This document shows positions 11,298-24,841 of a stretch of 64,000 bases of DNA, piece by piece. Positions within the stretch are counted from its first letter, which is position 1. Each line of letters opens with the position of its first letter. A program made the translations under genes and the position numbers. The DNA is taken from the NCBI GenBank assembly GCA_020152595.1, contig JAIGNY010002799.1, positions 490,501-554,500 of the forward strand, in the 5' to 3' direction. The DNA comes from Chiridota heheva (Eukaryota > Echinodermata > Holothuroidea > Apodida > Chiridotidae). The notes beneath the pieces were generated by a model. The model saw only the letters and a list, made by a program, of their open reading frames with translations, made no database searches and was not told where the DNA came from.

Positions 11298-14200
11298 TAG
11301 AGTAAAATTGTGTTTCTGCCTAGTAATTATCTGATTACAGTACATGTATCTTTTTAATATCTTTATTGATTAGACTTAAAACATGTTAGAAAAGAAAAAA
11401 AATACTAGCACATGAAACTAAACAGGAATGAGCAGATATATTCTTTGTTAATATTTATAGTTGGCCAGACTTGTGTAAAGAGATGACTTGAATAGTATAC
11501 CATGATATTGATGAAATAGATATTACTCTGCCATGTCTTGTGTATGTTAAAATGTAGGAAAAATACACAAACTCAAAGTTTCAAAAGTTCCGGCAGTTCC
11601 GGCCGGAACCAATCAGATTTCCGACCGGAACCGGAACTTTTTGAAATTTCAGAGTTCCGGCCGAAGCCAAATTCCGGTGCCTCCTTAATAATGGGCAAGG
11701 CGAAGTCGAGCCCATTATAGTTCAAGTTATTTGGGCGAGCCACTTATTACCAACAATGGGCAAGCAAGAACAGTTTATATCTATTTTATCACCAAATATG
11801 ATGAAAAACTGTAAAAAAAATAAAGAAAATCTGATCAATTTCAGATGAAGAAACATTCAAAATCTATACACAGTACCGCACAGGCATCAATCCAGCTTAT
11901 TTGCATATGACAATACAGAGAGAATGTTGACGGTTTCTAATCCACCAATTTGTACTTTAGCCCAACGAACAAAACTTGATATCGTAAACGACTCGCGAAT
12001 TCATCAATTTAGAAATGTAATGTAAGTATTTTGCAATATAAAAGCAATATTTCAGAAAAAACACATTTTGGTTTTTCCCTAAAGAAAACATTTTTTTGTT
12101 AAGTTAGTGAGAAACAATTCACGAAAGTCGACACTAATGTCATGTCACTACACACTTGCACTGTACCGAAGGCCAGCTGTAAACATGTACTGACTGCATG
12201 CACTGTACATAGTGGTAAAACATCAGTGCAATTGATGATCAGTTTGGTTGAAGCAGACGGTCATATCCCATTAAAGTGCGAAGAATACTAGAAAGTGGTA
12301 AGTCTTTCAGGCCTAGTTGGTTTTGGAACAGAAACTACTGTTATTAAATATTTTCAAATTTTGTCAGAATAGGAAGGTTTGAACAGTTTTGAAGTTGTTG
12401 AAGATAGCGTTTTGATCCAGGGCTATGCACTGCTTAGTGAGATAAACATCTTACTCAGTATGCCCTACATGCTACACACTACTTGCAATACTAAGTGAGA
12501 CAACTTAACACAAACTTCCATTGAAATTTTCATTTTGACTTATCATACGACCGACACTTTTACAAATTATGATAACAGAACCATTAAAAATAGAACTGAC
12601 GAGCTAGCAATTTGATGACAATTGTATTGTAAACTTACTAAATACATTTTTATCTCCTTAAATACAAGAAAAAGGAATACAATTGAATGATATTTTGACA
12701 ACCTTGTCCGTCTGACCCGCGACGGGCGTACACAAGTAACGCACAGGTCAGGCCATATTACGTTGGCGAGTGTTACTTTTCAGATATTCGCACTTACAAT
12801 CTTCCTCGAAAGACAACAAGTCACCAGCGCGAGAAAAAGTTTATATCACATATTACGATGGAGGAGCATGTTTGATATGCAATAAACTATCATTTAAGCG
12901 AAATAAAGTATATGTGGCAAAACGGTAAGAAAATATTTGGGAAAAGAATTTAGGCCTATACAGCTAAAAGAAAGTCTAGCTTAGTCGATAATTGTTCTTC
13001 AGGCAGTCATTGCATATTTGTTTTAATAAATTTCATGTCCTTGTCGTGATGTTCAATACGTAAGTGTAGGAACGGGGAGGGCAGGGGACGTTGCCCCTCA
13101 CAAAAAATGACTAAAGTGCCCCTTCTGAAAATGAAAAGTTCACCTTAATTACTGTCAAAGGTGCAAGAATTTGTGGCGGAATTTGCGGATACTTTTAAAC
13201 AAATATTACAAAAGTGCCTTTTCAAAATGAATACTGCTTGGGTTCAGAAATTCTATCTACTGGGTGAGGGGTGGGGGATTTTCATTTATTTAAAAAAAAA
13301 TGAAAATAAGACAATAACTGTTTTGTTAATTAAATTGTAGACCTGTTACAATATTTCGTTCAAACAAAATTCATATATTTTGGCTCAGTAATTGCCATAC
13401 TCCTTACCCCAGACCAATTCAGCCTCATGACGCATACCAACATGAAACGTGGGCGAAATGTTCCTATCGACAGATCGAAAGTGGGTAAAAATTAAAAGTT
13501 TTGGGGAACAAAATCACGCTAAAATGGGGAAAAATAATCTTACAAAAGGTACAAATTCGGGAACAGTGTGTGTGGAGGGGGGGGGGGGGCTTTCTTTCAA
13601 TTTTCCTCTCAAATCCCGCCTGTGTATACGAACAACGGTGACCGATATGGTTACTATTCTCGTTTGCATTCAATATGTGGTATATGTTACGTATTGTTGT
13701 CAGATCTCGTTCATACTTTCAACATCCAAGCTTTCTTATTAATGGCACGCACGCTAATTGTTCGATTTAATGGTGTTCGCTCGCGGATTCTTTTAACGCT
13801 TGCACGTTTGCAGTGTTTTCAAATAATTAGGTACAGACACTTCAACGCTTTGTACAGTGAACCATCGCGGAAAAGGATCAGTGAAATAATTTCTTATTTT
13901 AACCAATTTACAACAACCATTGAGGTTTAAAACGTAGGTACCCATTAAGTTTAAGTCTTCTTAAGTATGTTCATGCTATTTTTACATAGTAGGACGAATT
14001 TTTTAACTTATATTTACAAAAGGCAACAGCTACAAATTCGTCGCAGAAAGGCTTATTTTAAATCGGGCGTTGTCAGTATTTGGTTACGCTGTTATGTTCA
14101 GCAAAATCATACTACTTTTTTCCGTTTTGATCAGAAACGCACGAATAAATAATCCTCAAAAATATGGTCAAACTTCGCAGGTAAAATAACGTATGGTAAT

Positions 14201-16090
14201 TATTGTAAAGTTGCAAAATAAACAAAGTTTGCATGATAAATATTGTTTTTCCATGTTTTCGCGACCATTATCGCTTGCGGAATTCCGGTATTAATTTAGC
14301 GTATTGTCTTCTCGTAAGTACTTGACTGCGCTTGCGCTGTATGAATACGCAATTTGTTATTTTTTTTATTGCAACTGGTACATACAAAAACGATAGAAAA
14401 AGCTTCAATCTTGAAGCGGATTTTATTTAATAGCCGACTGGCCGACGGGGTATCATTGTATCTAGACCTAATGTCAAAGAGCTTAATTAAGATGTTTTTC
14501 TTCAATATATTTGTGAAAAGCTGAGAAGTACATGTATGAAAATGAGATGAATTGCAAAAAATCGTGTGTGTGGGAAATACGTTTAGCTGGTACACATCTC
14601 GTGGTACATGTACACCTTGACGAAATTTCAAAATGAAATTTACAAAAAATAATACAATTTTTAGAGTTCAAATACTTTTTAAGTAGTATATTTATATCTT
14701 AAACTTTTTATTAATGATATTTTTTAGAAGTAGAAAACTACATCAAGTAACGAATGGAAGTAAAATCAATTCCTAATGTGCTGAATTGGTACACCTACTG
14801 TAGTTACAACGACAGTACTGTGTAGCCTGTAGGTATGTGCAATTCAGTTGTGTTGTAAACACTTTTTTAAAAGCTTACAAATAAGACTAATGATTCTAGC
14901 AAAAAGTAAAGTAGGCAGTGGCTCGTTTCATTCCTAGTAATATTGAGGTGGTCGGTTCGACATAACCGTGTACGGGCCCAGTACGGTTTTGCCAAGTTAA
15001 AGGGGAAACTTTATCATTACAGTCAATAGGATTTTTTTTTATGAATACTTGTGTCGCCTTAGCCAGTCAGCGAAAATTAATGGTACTCATATATGTTGGA
15101 AACTATTACCTAATACACAACATTTGTGAAGGAAAATAAATTTTGTACTCATGAAAATTTCGTTCTAAAAAGTTTGCAAAACGTTTTTTCAGATCATTGT
15201 GTTATTGATAGTACCATAATCAGATCAAATGGCTTAACTGTCTAGGACTGCACACGGGTCATTAAACTTCTGAATGACTGGTTATTTATCATGCCTGAAT
15301 GCACAAAGCAGTTGCATCCAGAATTACTTTTTGGTATCAGTTATAGTTCAGCACTGATCTAGTCTCACCATGAAGCTATTAACTGTTAGCATGGTCTCAC
15401 AAGGTCAGTCATATTTGTAAATTTGACATCTCTCTGAAAACAATGCATTCTTTTAATAGGTTAGATACTGTGTGTTACAAACAAAGGCCATACTGGAATT
15501 TCTAGTATATATAGGTTTATGCAGGGAATTGTACAGTAGCAACAAAAGTTCTCTGTATGTCAAGAAAGGCTGTTTTGCCAAGTTTCTTTTTATTTACTTA
15601 ACACTAAAAATAGTGTTAGATAAAGGAATGAGTTTTGAAAAAAGACTAATACAAATTATCAAATATCAATTGCTCTGAAACCATTAATCAATTGATAATT
15701 CATGGCGATTAATTTTCTTTTGTTTCTATTTGTTAGAATAGATTGTATGTAAAATATCGATAACAGATTAAGATATTTCTTATCATTTAATTAAATCCTT
15801 TAAAATTAATAATGCTCTATTATTGTTCACGTAATTATAAAAGCAATAATTTTATGACTTTTCCTTTAATTCTTCTTGTGTTCTTTTTTACCTTTTTCAT
15901 GATTAATAATCAATTGTATTCAATCTCAAATCCTTTCTTCTTGGAAATTTAGCACGTTAGAAAGTAGTGTCACTAAAGACGCCCTAATCAAGAGTTTAAC
16001 AAGAGTTTTGTCTGAAAATGTACTCCCCATGTCAGAAAAGTTTATTCAAGAAATATTTTGGTCTAAGTTAGTTTTGCCACCCCTGCCCCC
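11298..16090. other. Non-coding stretch
   Basis: No recognisable genes. It contains a CCGGAA/TAATGGGC repeat (11590-11717), a poly-G tract (about 13577-13590) and AT-rich sequence. Open frames of 97-120 codons at 13449-13930 and 14296-14631 lack any family resemblance and are crossed by the poly-G tract or by AT-rich sequence. Confidence 0.4.
11590..11717. repeat. CCGGAA-rich inverted motifs plus TAATGGGC hairpin
   Basis: GTTCCGG and CCGGAAC alternate several times (GTTCCGGCCGGAACC is a perfect palindrome). They are followed by TAATGGGC (11689-11696) and its complement GCCCATTA (11710-11717) around a GGCGAAGTCGA loop. This is probably the end of a non-autonomous element that I cannot name. 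Confidence 0.5.
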
Positions 16091-16099
16091 ACACCCATC

Positions 16100-16490
16100 C
16101 ACCAAAATATTTAGAGTTACCCAATTTCGAATTTTTTCTCAAAATATCCAACTCTTTTCTCCAACTCTTTAATTTCTTGCTCAATATATTAAACTTTTCC
16201 CTCGAAATTTCAAATGCTTTTCCTCACAATGACTGACCTGTTCCTTGAAATGTCTGAAATATTTTTTCAAAATACCCGACTTATCTTAAAATCTCTGAAT
16301 GTATGTATCCGAATTTTACTTTAAAATTTCCAAAGTTTTTGCTTAAAATATCTATAGGATTCTTAAAAATATCCGACTTATCATCAAAATCTCTTAATTT
16401 TTTGCACAATATTTATCTGACTTTTACTTTGAAACTTCCAAGGTTTTTCCTTAAAATATCTGGCTTTTTTCTCAATATGGCAGAATCTTT
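16100..16490. repeat. Degenerate roughly 30-bp T-rich array
   Basis: Variants of CTTAAAATATCTGACTTTT and AAATTTCCAAAGTTTTT recur about a dozen times. This resembles the degenerate arrays at 24.0, 25.0, 35.4-36.1, 47.3, 56.1-56.5 and 57.7-58.1 kb. Confidence 0.55.
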
Positions 16491-16499
16491 TCCTCATTC

Positions 16500-17560
16500 A
16501 CGATATAGTCTCCCGGTTCCAGGCCAGTAGGGAAGGGGTATGACGGAGTGACGTACCCCCACTTTCTGTAAGCCCATCTTGTTTTCAAAATCTGTACAAA
16601 TTTGTCTTTATAATATTGTTTACTTTTGACCTGATCAGGGTCTGTTTCTAATTTTGACACCAGCAAAATAGATTTAGATATTTGTATAATTTTTATAAAG
16701 TCAATTTTTATTTTAGTGCAATTTTTTTAAATTTAGTATACAGGTATGTGTGAATGATGATTGTAGGCTATAATGGCAAAATTCTACCTCTAATTCAGGG
16801 ATGGATTCAGTTTGGTTCCAAAATTTTAAAGGGGAATCCAACTGAAAATATCAACCACAGAAATTAAGACATTACTTTGAGCAGTCATCTAGATTATGTT
16901 CCTAATTATATGGCTAATTACTATTATCAATTTTAAGTCAGTTCGGGCCATCAAAAGCATGGAATCGTCACTGCTTCCAAAAATAGTACACGCCTAACCA
17001 CAGGACCATGCAAGGTTGTCTGCCATACGTTTTTTGTTATTTTCATTGAAAAGTTTTCCATTGCCATTGCGGGCCATCAAAAATGGAATTTTTAAACCTC
17101 CGCTCGTCCGTAACAGGCTTTGCCTCTTGACCCCACTAAAGCCCCTTAAGAAGGTCCTTGGACCACACTGCCCTATCCCTCCCCCCGACCTTAAAAGGTC
17201 AGCACCTAACTTTTCAGATACCTCTCCATATATAATTAATTTTGAATTGGGATATTTTGAGCCCCCCCCCCCCCTTTTTCCTTCCCGTACTGAGAGCCCT
17301 ACCGCACTTTCTACTTCAGTATTTTTACATAGCGAAACAAAATGCTTAAGTTTCCAAAAAATCCCCCCCTCCCCACCCACTTAACATCTGGTAAAACAAA
17401 TTCCAAGTCAATTTTGGCGTTTTGGCAAGTTAAAGTTAGTTATCATTTAACTGACGATACAAAAGAATCTAACATTAGTGCCTTTGTCCTAAGATGCGTG
17501 GAACTTGTAGATACCAAATTTCTCACAAGTTGTCATATGTAGAAGGGTAGTCCACACATT
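16500..17560. other. Non-coding stretch with a poly-C tract
   Basis: A C-tract (about 17261-17274) and C-rich patches lie between 17100 and 17390. Open frames of about 120 codons occur on both strands over the same bases and match no family, so I treat them as compositional. Confidence 0.4.
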
Positions 17561-17569
17561 CCTTATGGT

Positions 17570-17835
17570 CATTCAACAATCAATCCTCCAGATAAAATTA
17601 TCTCCTTCCTTCATCATGCTTCCCTCTACAACCATATTTGATTCTCCTCTTCCACCCCCTCCCTACTTTGTTTTTGTTTCACCCATGCACCTCCTCTCTC
17701 GATCACAGCTTTCGTTCTTAAATTTTCTCTCATTCTCCCTCTATTTTTTTTCCTTCCTACCTCTAAAATAATCTGACCTCTCAAGAACAATTTGACTCTC
17801 GTTGTTGTGGTGCCGTTAAGACCTCATCAAACAAA
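17570..17835 (+). mobile_element. 5'-truncated 3' end of an I-like LINE
   Basis: This stretch matches the reverse complement of 37205-37490 at roughly three-quarters identity. Shared blocks include ATCTCCTTCCTTCA, CATGCTTCC, CAACCATATTTGATTC, CACCCATGCACCTC and GTGGTGCCGTTAAG. The 37-kb copy carries the ORF2 C-terminus; this one keeps only the last codons and the 3' UTR, ending near CATCAAACAAA. Confidence 0.6.
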
Positions 17836-18244
17836 GATGGCCCTTAGATAAAAGTAATCTCATCTAGAGAACTTAAGATAAATAATGGAGAAAGACACAC
17901 ACACAAAATCAACTGGCAAATGAGGCCTAAGCTGTTGCCACACTAATTCAATGCAAAAATCAGCCTAACGAGTAGAATACAATTTCTCCAGAATCGGAAG
18001 AAGTTCTATCCCCCTAAAACCTTGATTGGTTAAGCAAACAAATACAAAGGTCCTTATTTAAACGACGACGACGACGAGTGAACACACAATTACAATGACG
18101 GGGTCGTCGCCTGCGTATTCGGTTATGATAGTAACACTGCTATCACGAAACGCTTAATACGACCCGGACGAGAACACAGGTACGACGTACGGACAGACAT
18201 AACATCGACAACCAAGTCAATGTCCACGGCCTTTGATAACCAGT

Positions 18245-18335
18245 TGTGGTGCACTGGCGTGTCTACCCAACCCAGGCTCGAACCCAGGGCCTCGTGGTCT
18301 GTAGACAGGTATGATAACCGCTACACCACAGTTAG
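18245..18335 (-). repeat. tRNA-derived SINE head
   Basis: The minus strand has an A-box-like TGTAGCGGTTA (complement at 18315-18325) and a B-box GGTTCGAGCC (complement at 18275-18284), about 40 bases apart as in a pol III promoter. The flanks do not close into a good acceptor stem, so a SINE head or decayed tRNA is likelier than a working tRNA gene. Confidence 0.5.
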
Positions 18336-18339
18336 TTAT

Positions 18340-19215
18340 TTAAACCCAACTGTTCAACTTTATAAATTCCTAAGGTCACCCGATGGTGGTCAAAATTGGT
18401 TGAAATTTAAGACCACGTGTCTGTCCACTCATTCGTGAATTTAAAGTAAACATGTTTGCTTGTGGTACTGCTCAGTGCATACAGTCACTGCACTGGCTTC
18501 CCAATGTAACAAACAAACTGATATGGTGCATTAACTACGGAGATGTGCACACATGAACAGTAAATAACCACACAATTTATTTTCGTCGGCATTCACAGAT
18601 AGCCGTATCGGGTGTCAAAGTTTTGTTTGGGATCTAACGAAAGAACCTTTTGTTTTTGAGTAAACATGAGGCTGCCCCTAACCTGATATCGGATTAGATT
18701 TTTTGCAAACTTTTTAATGTAAAAGTCACAGCATGAGTATTTGTTGAAAAATGACAAAAAAGTAGGTTTTCCTCCCATTGACTGCAATGATAACTGACTG
18801 TTTGTTTTCCCCTTTGACTGAAGTTCGAGATCGTCAAAAAAGCATTGTGACGTCGTTGTGCACTACAACATTCCCGGATGTCCAACCTCCTCAATACTTG
18901 TTTGGTGCAAGTACTGAACAATTATAGCCCTGTTGAAGTTGTATTCGTATGAAGTTGTTGGCCTAACTTTTAAATTTTCACATTTTGCTTTTGTTTTTAT
19001 TTATTGCATTCTATTCTAAGCTTACCAAGATTACTGATGCCTGAGATTTAAAAACGTTGTAAAATGGTGAATACTTAACCGATTTTAATGATTTTAGCTA
19101 CAATGATGGTTTTTAATTGATTTGAAAGCAATTTAGTTATTGTTGCATCTACATTTCTAAATACCTTTAATTACCATCATCATTATCACAAAAATATTAA
19201 CAAAAATAAACTTAC
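18340..19215. other. Non-coding stretch
   Basis: Nothing recognised; frames are short and interrupted. Confidence 0.4.
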
Positions 19216-19223
19216 TACATATT

Positions 19224-19577
19224 ATGCTGGTCATTCAGAAAATCATACAAGGAATCCAGAAGCTTGCTTCTGCCAGTCTGAGGAAGTTTCTGTTTACCTT
19301 CCAACTGGACATGGAAGGTATGGGCAAGCACTTGGATGCTGAAGGTCCTGCAGCTCGTGTTGAAGAAGATTCAATCTCAGTATCACACTGCCACATGAAT
19401 GACTGGCACTGAGTATTATGGTATCTGTACCTGAGGTTTCAGAAACACCACCAGCAGATCGTTATACACCAGATATTTCGGCTACAGTTCTGGAAATGTC
19501 AAACAGACGACATCCTCTGGACTGGTACCGCTCTTAATGGTCAAGCAGTTAGTGTCCATGCTGAAAATATGAAATAA
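19224..19577 (+). other. Unrecognised open segment, possible exon
   Basis: A frame starting MLVIQKIIQGIQKLASASLR is open for 62 codons to a TGA at 19410-19412. It then stays open again to a TAA at 19575-19577 (ending LNGQAVSVHAENMK). A second frame from about 19420 reads MVSVPEVSETPPADRYTPDI and ends HPLDWYRS. The composition is balanced and less AT-driven than the surroundings, so it may be an exon or a transposon relic. I do not recognise a family and assign no function. Confidence 0.25.
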
Positions 19578-19579
19578 AT

Positions 19580-20500
19580 ACTTGAAATATTTTGAGGAAT
19601 ATGCAGGTTGGTAGCACTGTTGTTTTACTACAAAATTATGTTGCTATTATCGCTTACCTGTTCAACCATATTAAACTTATTTTTAGTTTTTTTTTTGAAA
19701 CATTTTTACTAATTGAAAGAAAATACTGTTACATATGCAAATGAGGTAAGTCACTCTGTTTAGTGGAATGTTTTTTTTATGATTTGTAAAATTTGAAAGA
19801 TTTCAGTATTTATCAATTAAAACAAGTTTATAGATAGTTACAGCTTAAACATGACTCATTAAAAATCCCTTTAATACAATGTTAAAATAAGATCTAAATC
19901 TTTTTGAGTGTGTCAGGTATTTTTAGGGGTATTCAGGTAAATCAACTTTAAAAGAGAATGACCTACATTTAGAATCTACATAACCATCACCCTTTCAAAA
20001 TCTGCTGTACTGCTTGTTCTGCAGTAATTTTAGTTATTTGGACTCCGCAAATGTGTTAACGTCCTACTGCCACGCCTTACGTTAAGGCTTACACCGTATA
20101 GTTTTAATGTTATATATTACTGAGCCCAAGTAAAGCAGCTAGGGTCTACCGTTATAATAGAAGGGCTATAAGCCTACAGATAGCTAGAACTTAGAAGTTA
20201 GGTTAATTTGTGTTTGTTTGGCTGGCTTTTATTGTAGCAGGAATATTAAATGAGGTATAAAATTCAGTATCAGCTTTACTTATTGGTCAGTATTATTGCA
20301 AAGAAAAAAATTCTTACATTTATCTTTCCACTTTTTTCTTTTATGAGCACCGTGTAATTGGCAGCTTCGAGTTGGTCGTTTTGTCATCATTTGTAGCCTC
20401 GGTGGCATTGCGCAGTGGTGCGAGCACGTAAGAGAGTCTTCTGACACTTGGGTCTACTTTGACACTTTTAGCAGGATAGGAAGCTCAGGCATGGGTTTAA
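19580..20500. other. Non-coding AT-rich stretch
   Basis: No genes or clear repeats seen. Confidence 0.4.
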
Positions 20501-20501
20501 A

Positions 20502-20746
20502 GTGCTTGAACACGTGTCAAAAGTGCTTAAGCACTGGTCAAAAATGCTCAAGCACGGGTCAAAAGTGCTCAAGCACGGGTCAAAAGTGCTCAAGCACGGG
20601 TCAAAAGTGCTCAAGCACAGACCAAACGTGCTCAAGCACGGGTTAAAAGTGTTCAACCACAGGTCAAAAGTGCTCAACCACGGGTCAAAAGTGCTCAAGC
20701 ACGAGTCAAAAGTGCTCCACCACGGGTCAAAAGTGCTCCACCACAG
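20502..20746. repeat. 21-bp minisatellite, about 12 copies
   Basis: The unit is close to GTGCTCAAGCACGGGTCAAAA. GTGCT..AGCAC is a near-palindrome within each unit. Because 21 is divisible by three, both strands stay open for 110 codons (VLKHGSK heptads on plus). These frames are most simply explained by the repeat. Confidence 0.9.
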
Positions 20747-20749
20747 TCC

Positions 20750-21051
20750 GTACTCTTTACAAGACTTAAATTTTAGAGTTTTGCAAGCGTCAGATAACAT
20801 AAAGGAGCAAAAAAAAAAAGATTCAGTTGAGTAGCATGTCAGTGTTCTTCACGTAGTGACATCGGAAAAAGAGTCACACCACACTTTTTTCATTATCAGT
20901 ATTCGATTGGCTTAAAGAAAAATGTTCATATATTGACCTATCTGAATACAGGAATTAAAACTTGGATGTTTAACCTCTTTAAAATGAAACCTTAAGAGCC
21001 ATGCATATAACAGTAATGTTTAAAAACAATGCTAATTTTTGCACAGCAAGT
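20750..21051. other. Short non-coding spacer
   Basis: No feature recognised between the minisatellite and the microsatellite block. Confidence 0.4.
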
Positions 21052-21500
<449 letters not shown>

Positions 21501-21509
21501 GGCCAGCTC

Positions 21510-22497
21510 GTAAACGCGATATCTCACGATCGATACACTGGAATCATGTCATATATGTACACAGATAGCCCATGGTCAGTAGATGTGCCCTATTTTTTTT
21601 TATGGTGAAGCCATGCATATTAATTAGTAGGCGGGACATAAATTGTAAAAATCTTGAAAAGTTTATGTGTTAACAACTACATGTCTGTTTTGTTTCATGT
21701 TTGGTCTAATTTTGATGTTAACTGGTAAGTACATGTTCATGACGTAAAAACGTGGAATTTCATTAACATGCTTAGTGGGTGGGGCGTACTATGATTTTGC
21801 TGAAAAGAGCTTGTAAACACGGTATTTCAAGAACGGTAAACTAGATTTATTTCATATTTGGTACACAGATAGCACATGGTCTGTAGATGTGCTCTATTGT
21901 TTTTGATGATGATGCCATGCATATGAATGAATAGGCGGGGCTTAAAGTGAAAATCTTGAAATGTTCATCTTTAAACAAACATGTCTCCTTTGCTTCATGT
22001 TTGGTATAATAATGATGTTAGCTAATGTGTATGTTTTCATGGTATAAAAATGTTGAATTAAATTAATATGCGTAGTGGGCGGGGCTTAATATGATTTTGT
22101 AAACAAAAAGCACAAGTAAACACGATATCTCAAAAACTATGAACTGGATTCACATCGATACACAGATAGGTCATGCTCTGCAGATGTGACCTAATGTTTG
22201 TGGCTGTGATTTATGCATATTAATAAGTGGGCGGGGCTCAAAGAGAAGATTTTGAAAAAAGTGATAAATGAGCAACTGTATTTCCGTTTTGCGTCATATT
22301 GGGCGTGGTATTTTCTTGATTAATGTGTACATGCTTATGTTATCAACAGATGTCATTAATATACATTAATATTAATGTGAAACACATAAACGGTATATCA
22401 GATTTAGGCTATATGTGGTATACAGATGGGTCATGGTCTGTACGTATGTTCTGATGTTGTGGTAGTTATGCCATAAATGCTAATGAATTGGCTAATG
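21510..22497. repeat. 303-bp tandem repeat, three full copies and a partial fourth
   Basis: Units begin with GTAAAC.CG.TAT.TCA at 21510, 21813 and 22116; a shorter fourth begins near 22386. Each has TACACAGATAG, ATGGTC.GTAGATGTG and GCATAT.AAT..GTAGGCGGG blocks. A second GGCGGGGC-like box at mid-unit suggests an older 150-bp dimer. Divergence is moderate. No coding function seen. Confidence 0.85.
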
Positions 22498-22632
<135 letters not shown>

Positions 22633-22690
22633 GAAGTTATATTAATTCTGGTTGATAAAGTGCTCAATACACAGGGTAGAGCTAGAATAT

Positions 22691-22861
22691 TAATGATAAC
22701 GAATCTAAACTTGCTACTTTAAGTTTCACGCCCTTTCGCGTTCATCAGGCAAGTGTGGTACTAAACATAAACCTACCTTGGCTCTCTTTGTCTTGCATGC
22801 TTCAGCGCACCTTGGTGACGGCATTTCGATACCAGCTCTGTTCTTTTGTTAAGCAAGTTCT
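22691..22861 (-). repeat. Left inverted arm (pseudo-LTR)
   Basis: It begins TAATGATAACGAATC and is the reverse complement of 23273-23443, with about three mismatches in 171 bp. It contains an antisense copy of the ORF's last 30 or so codons. Confidence 0.9.
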
Positions 22862-23272
22862 TAAGCGCACACAATTCAAGGATCCTCGCAAAATACAAAA
22901 ACCCCAACCCCACTAAGAAATGCAATTGCCAGAACCCCGCAGCATGCCCCCTGCCTGGAGAATGCTTGGCCACCGCCATTGTGTACAAGGCAGTAGTACA
23001 CCACAATAACACAAGCCACTCATACATAGGCATGAGCGGGGGTTCTTTTAAATTGAGATATAACAACCACACAAAATCTTTCCGAAATAAACGTTATGCT
23101 AATGATACGGAGTTATCGAAGTTCATATGGGACCTCAAGGACAGCGAAGAATGTTACTCAATTAAATGGTCGATTGTGAAACATTCAAATACAGCCCGTA
23201 GAGGCACTTCCGCACAATGCAGCTTATGCTTAGAAGAAAAGCTCGCAATTGTCTCTTCTATCTCAAGAAAAG

Positions 23273-23612
<340 letters not shown>

Positions 23613-23739
23613 GAAGAATTTACGATACAAACTGTCATAAAACTGTACAATAGCTGATGCCAAATGTCTAAATGGAAAGCAGACAGTCAGACAGTATCGG
23701 ACAAATACTGTCATAGCCCTTTATAACATACTAACTTCA

Positions 23740-24841
23740 GGCTCCCCCACTCCCTTGATTGCCCCCCCCCCTCTAGTGGTAAGTTTTTTTTGCCCCTAGT
23801 AAAAAATTCCTGTGAAATTAATATAATGAGATAATAAATAAGGGGCGGGGAAAAAACGGTAATTATAGGAAACGAGTTGTACCCAGAGCCGTAGGAACAG
23901 TGGGAAAGGAGAAAACTGCCTTTGAAAGGATTTTACTTTCCCTTGAATTGTAGAATTGTAAAAATGAAGTAAAATTATTTTAAATTTTTAAATTTTCAAA
24001 GCATATTCCACTCTTTGGTTAAAATATTTAAAATTTCCCTAAAATGAAAGAAATTTCCTGAAAAGTGAAGAAAATATCCCGATGATTTCATAAGATTTCC
24101 CGAAAAGGAAGGAATTTTTTTTTTTAAATGAAGAAAAGTTGAACATTCACTTGGGGCAAATTCATCACCAAATTATTTAGGCGATATTTAACCTTATAAC
24201 TTCACTGTTTCAGTTTATTTTCCGAATTTGTATACTATGCTGGTATACTCCACTACATACATTCACTTATGGAATTTCGAATTTCGCCGGGGGGGGGGGG
24301 TCCCCCTGACTCCCACTAAATACGCCACCGTGGACAATATATATCCCTTCTACTTGTCCCCCACCCTCCCCCACACTTCTGATTTCTTTTTAAAAAATAT
24401 TAAAAAGGGCTAAGAATACTAATCCTATAAGTTTCGGTCACATATTCTTACAGTTGTGTTCTTACAATTAATCATAGAGGAAAAAGTGTTTTGCTTGTCA
24501 TGGTGTTCGGGATGTGTGCTGAGTAATATAATCCTGATAATGTAGTTTTCATCAGGAACCAGAATCAACTTTCTTCGTAGCTTCGTGCATGTGATCAAGC
24601 GAGCAGGAAAAGTGATGCAAGAATGCAGTTTTGCTGAACAGCTGAACGCGACGGCAATACGCGATTCGGATTTTGCAATTTTGTCGGATGCGTTGAAAGT
24701 TTTTGCCGAATTGCCGGGATTTTCTTCTTTTTTTTGCCGACTTATTTCTGCCGATTTTATTTCCGTTGCCGGATTGCCGCTACCATTGCCGGAAGTGTGA
24801 ACGTAGCTTTAGCTTAAGTAACATATCCCTTGTCTTATCTA
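23740..24841. other. Transposon-like non-coding stretch
   Basis: It has C- and G-tracts (about 23762-23772 and 24288-24300) and a degenerate GAAAATTTCCC-type array (about 23990-24130). The end TACGCCACCG near 24325 resembles the hAT-like ends nearby. CAGAGCCGTAGGAAC near 23886 may be the other end, but no target duplication was found. Confidence 0.35.

Noticed and set aside
13449..13930. 97- and 120-codon plus frames
   Set aside because: They pass through a poly-G tract, overlap in different frames and match nothing recognisable.
14296..14671. 111- and 62-codon minus frames
   Set aside because: AT-rich, no domain, no splice context; chance openness is adequate.
16994..17384. Opposed frames of 128 and 122 codons
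   Set aside because: They overlap on both strands across C-rich DNA, with no family resemblance.
20502..20746. Possible CRISPR array
   Set aside because: Units are contiguous 21-mers without spacers, in a eukaryotic context.
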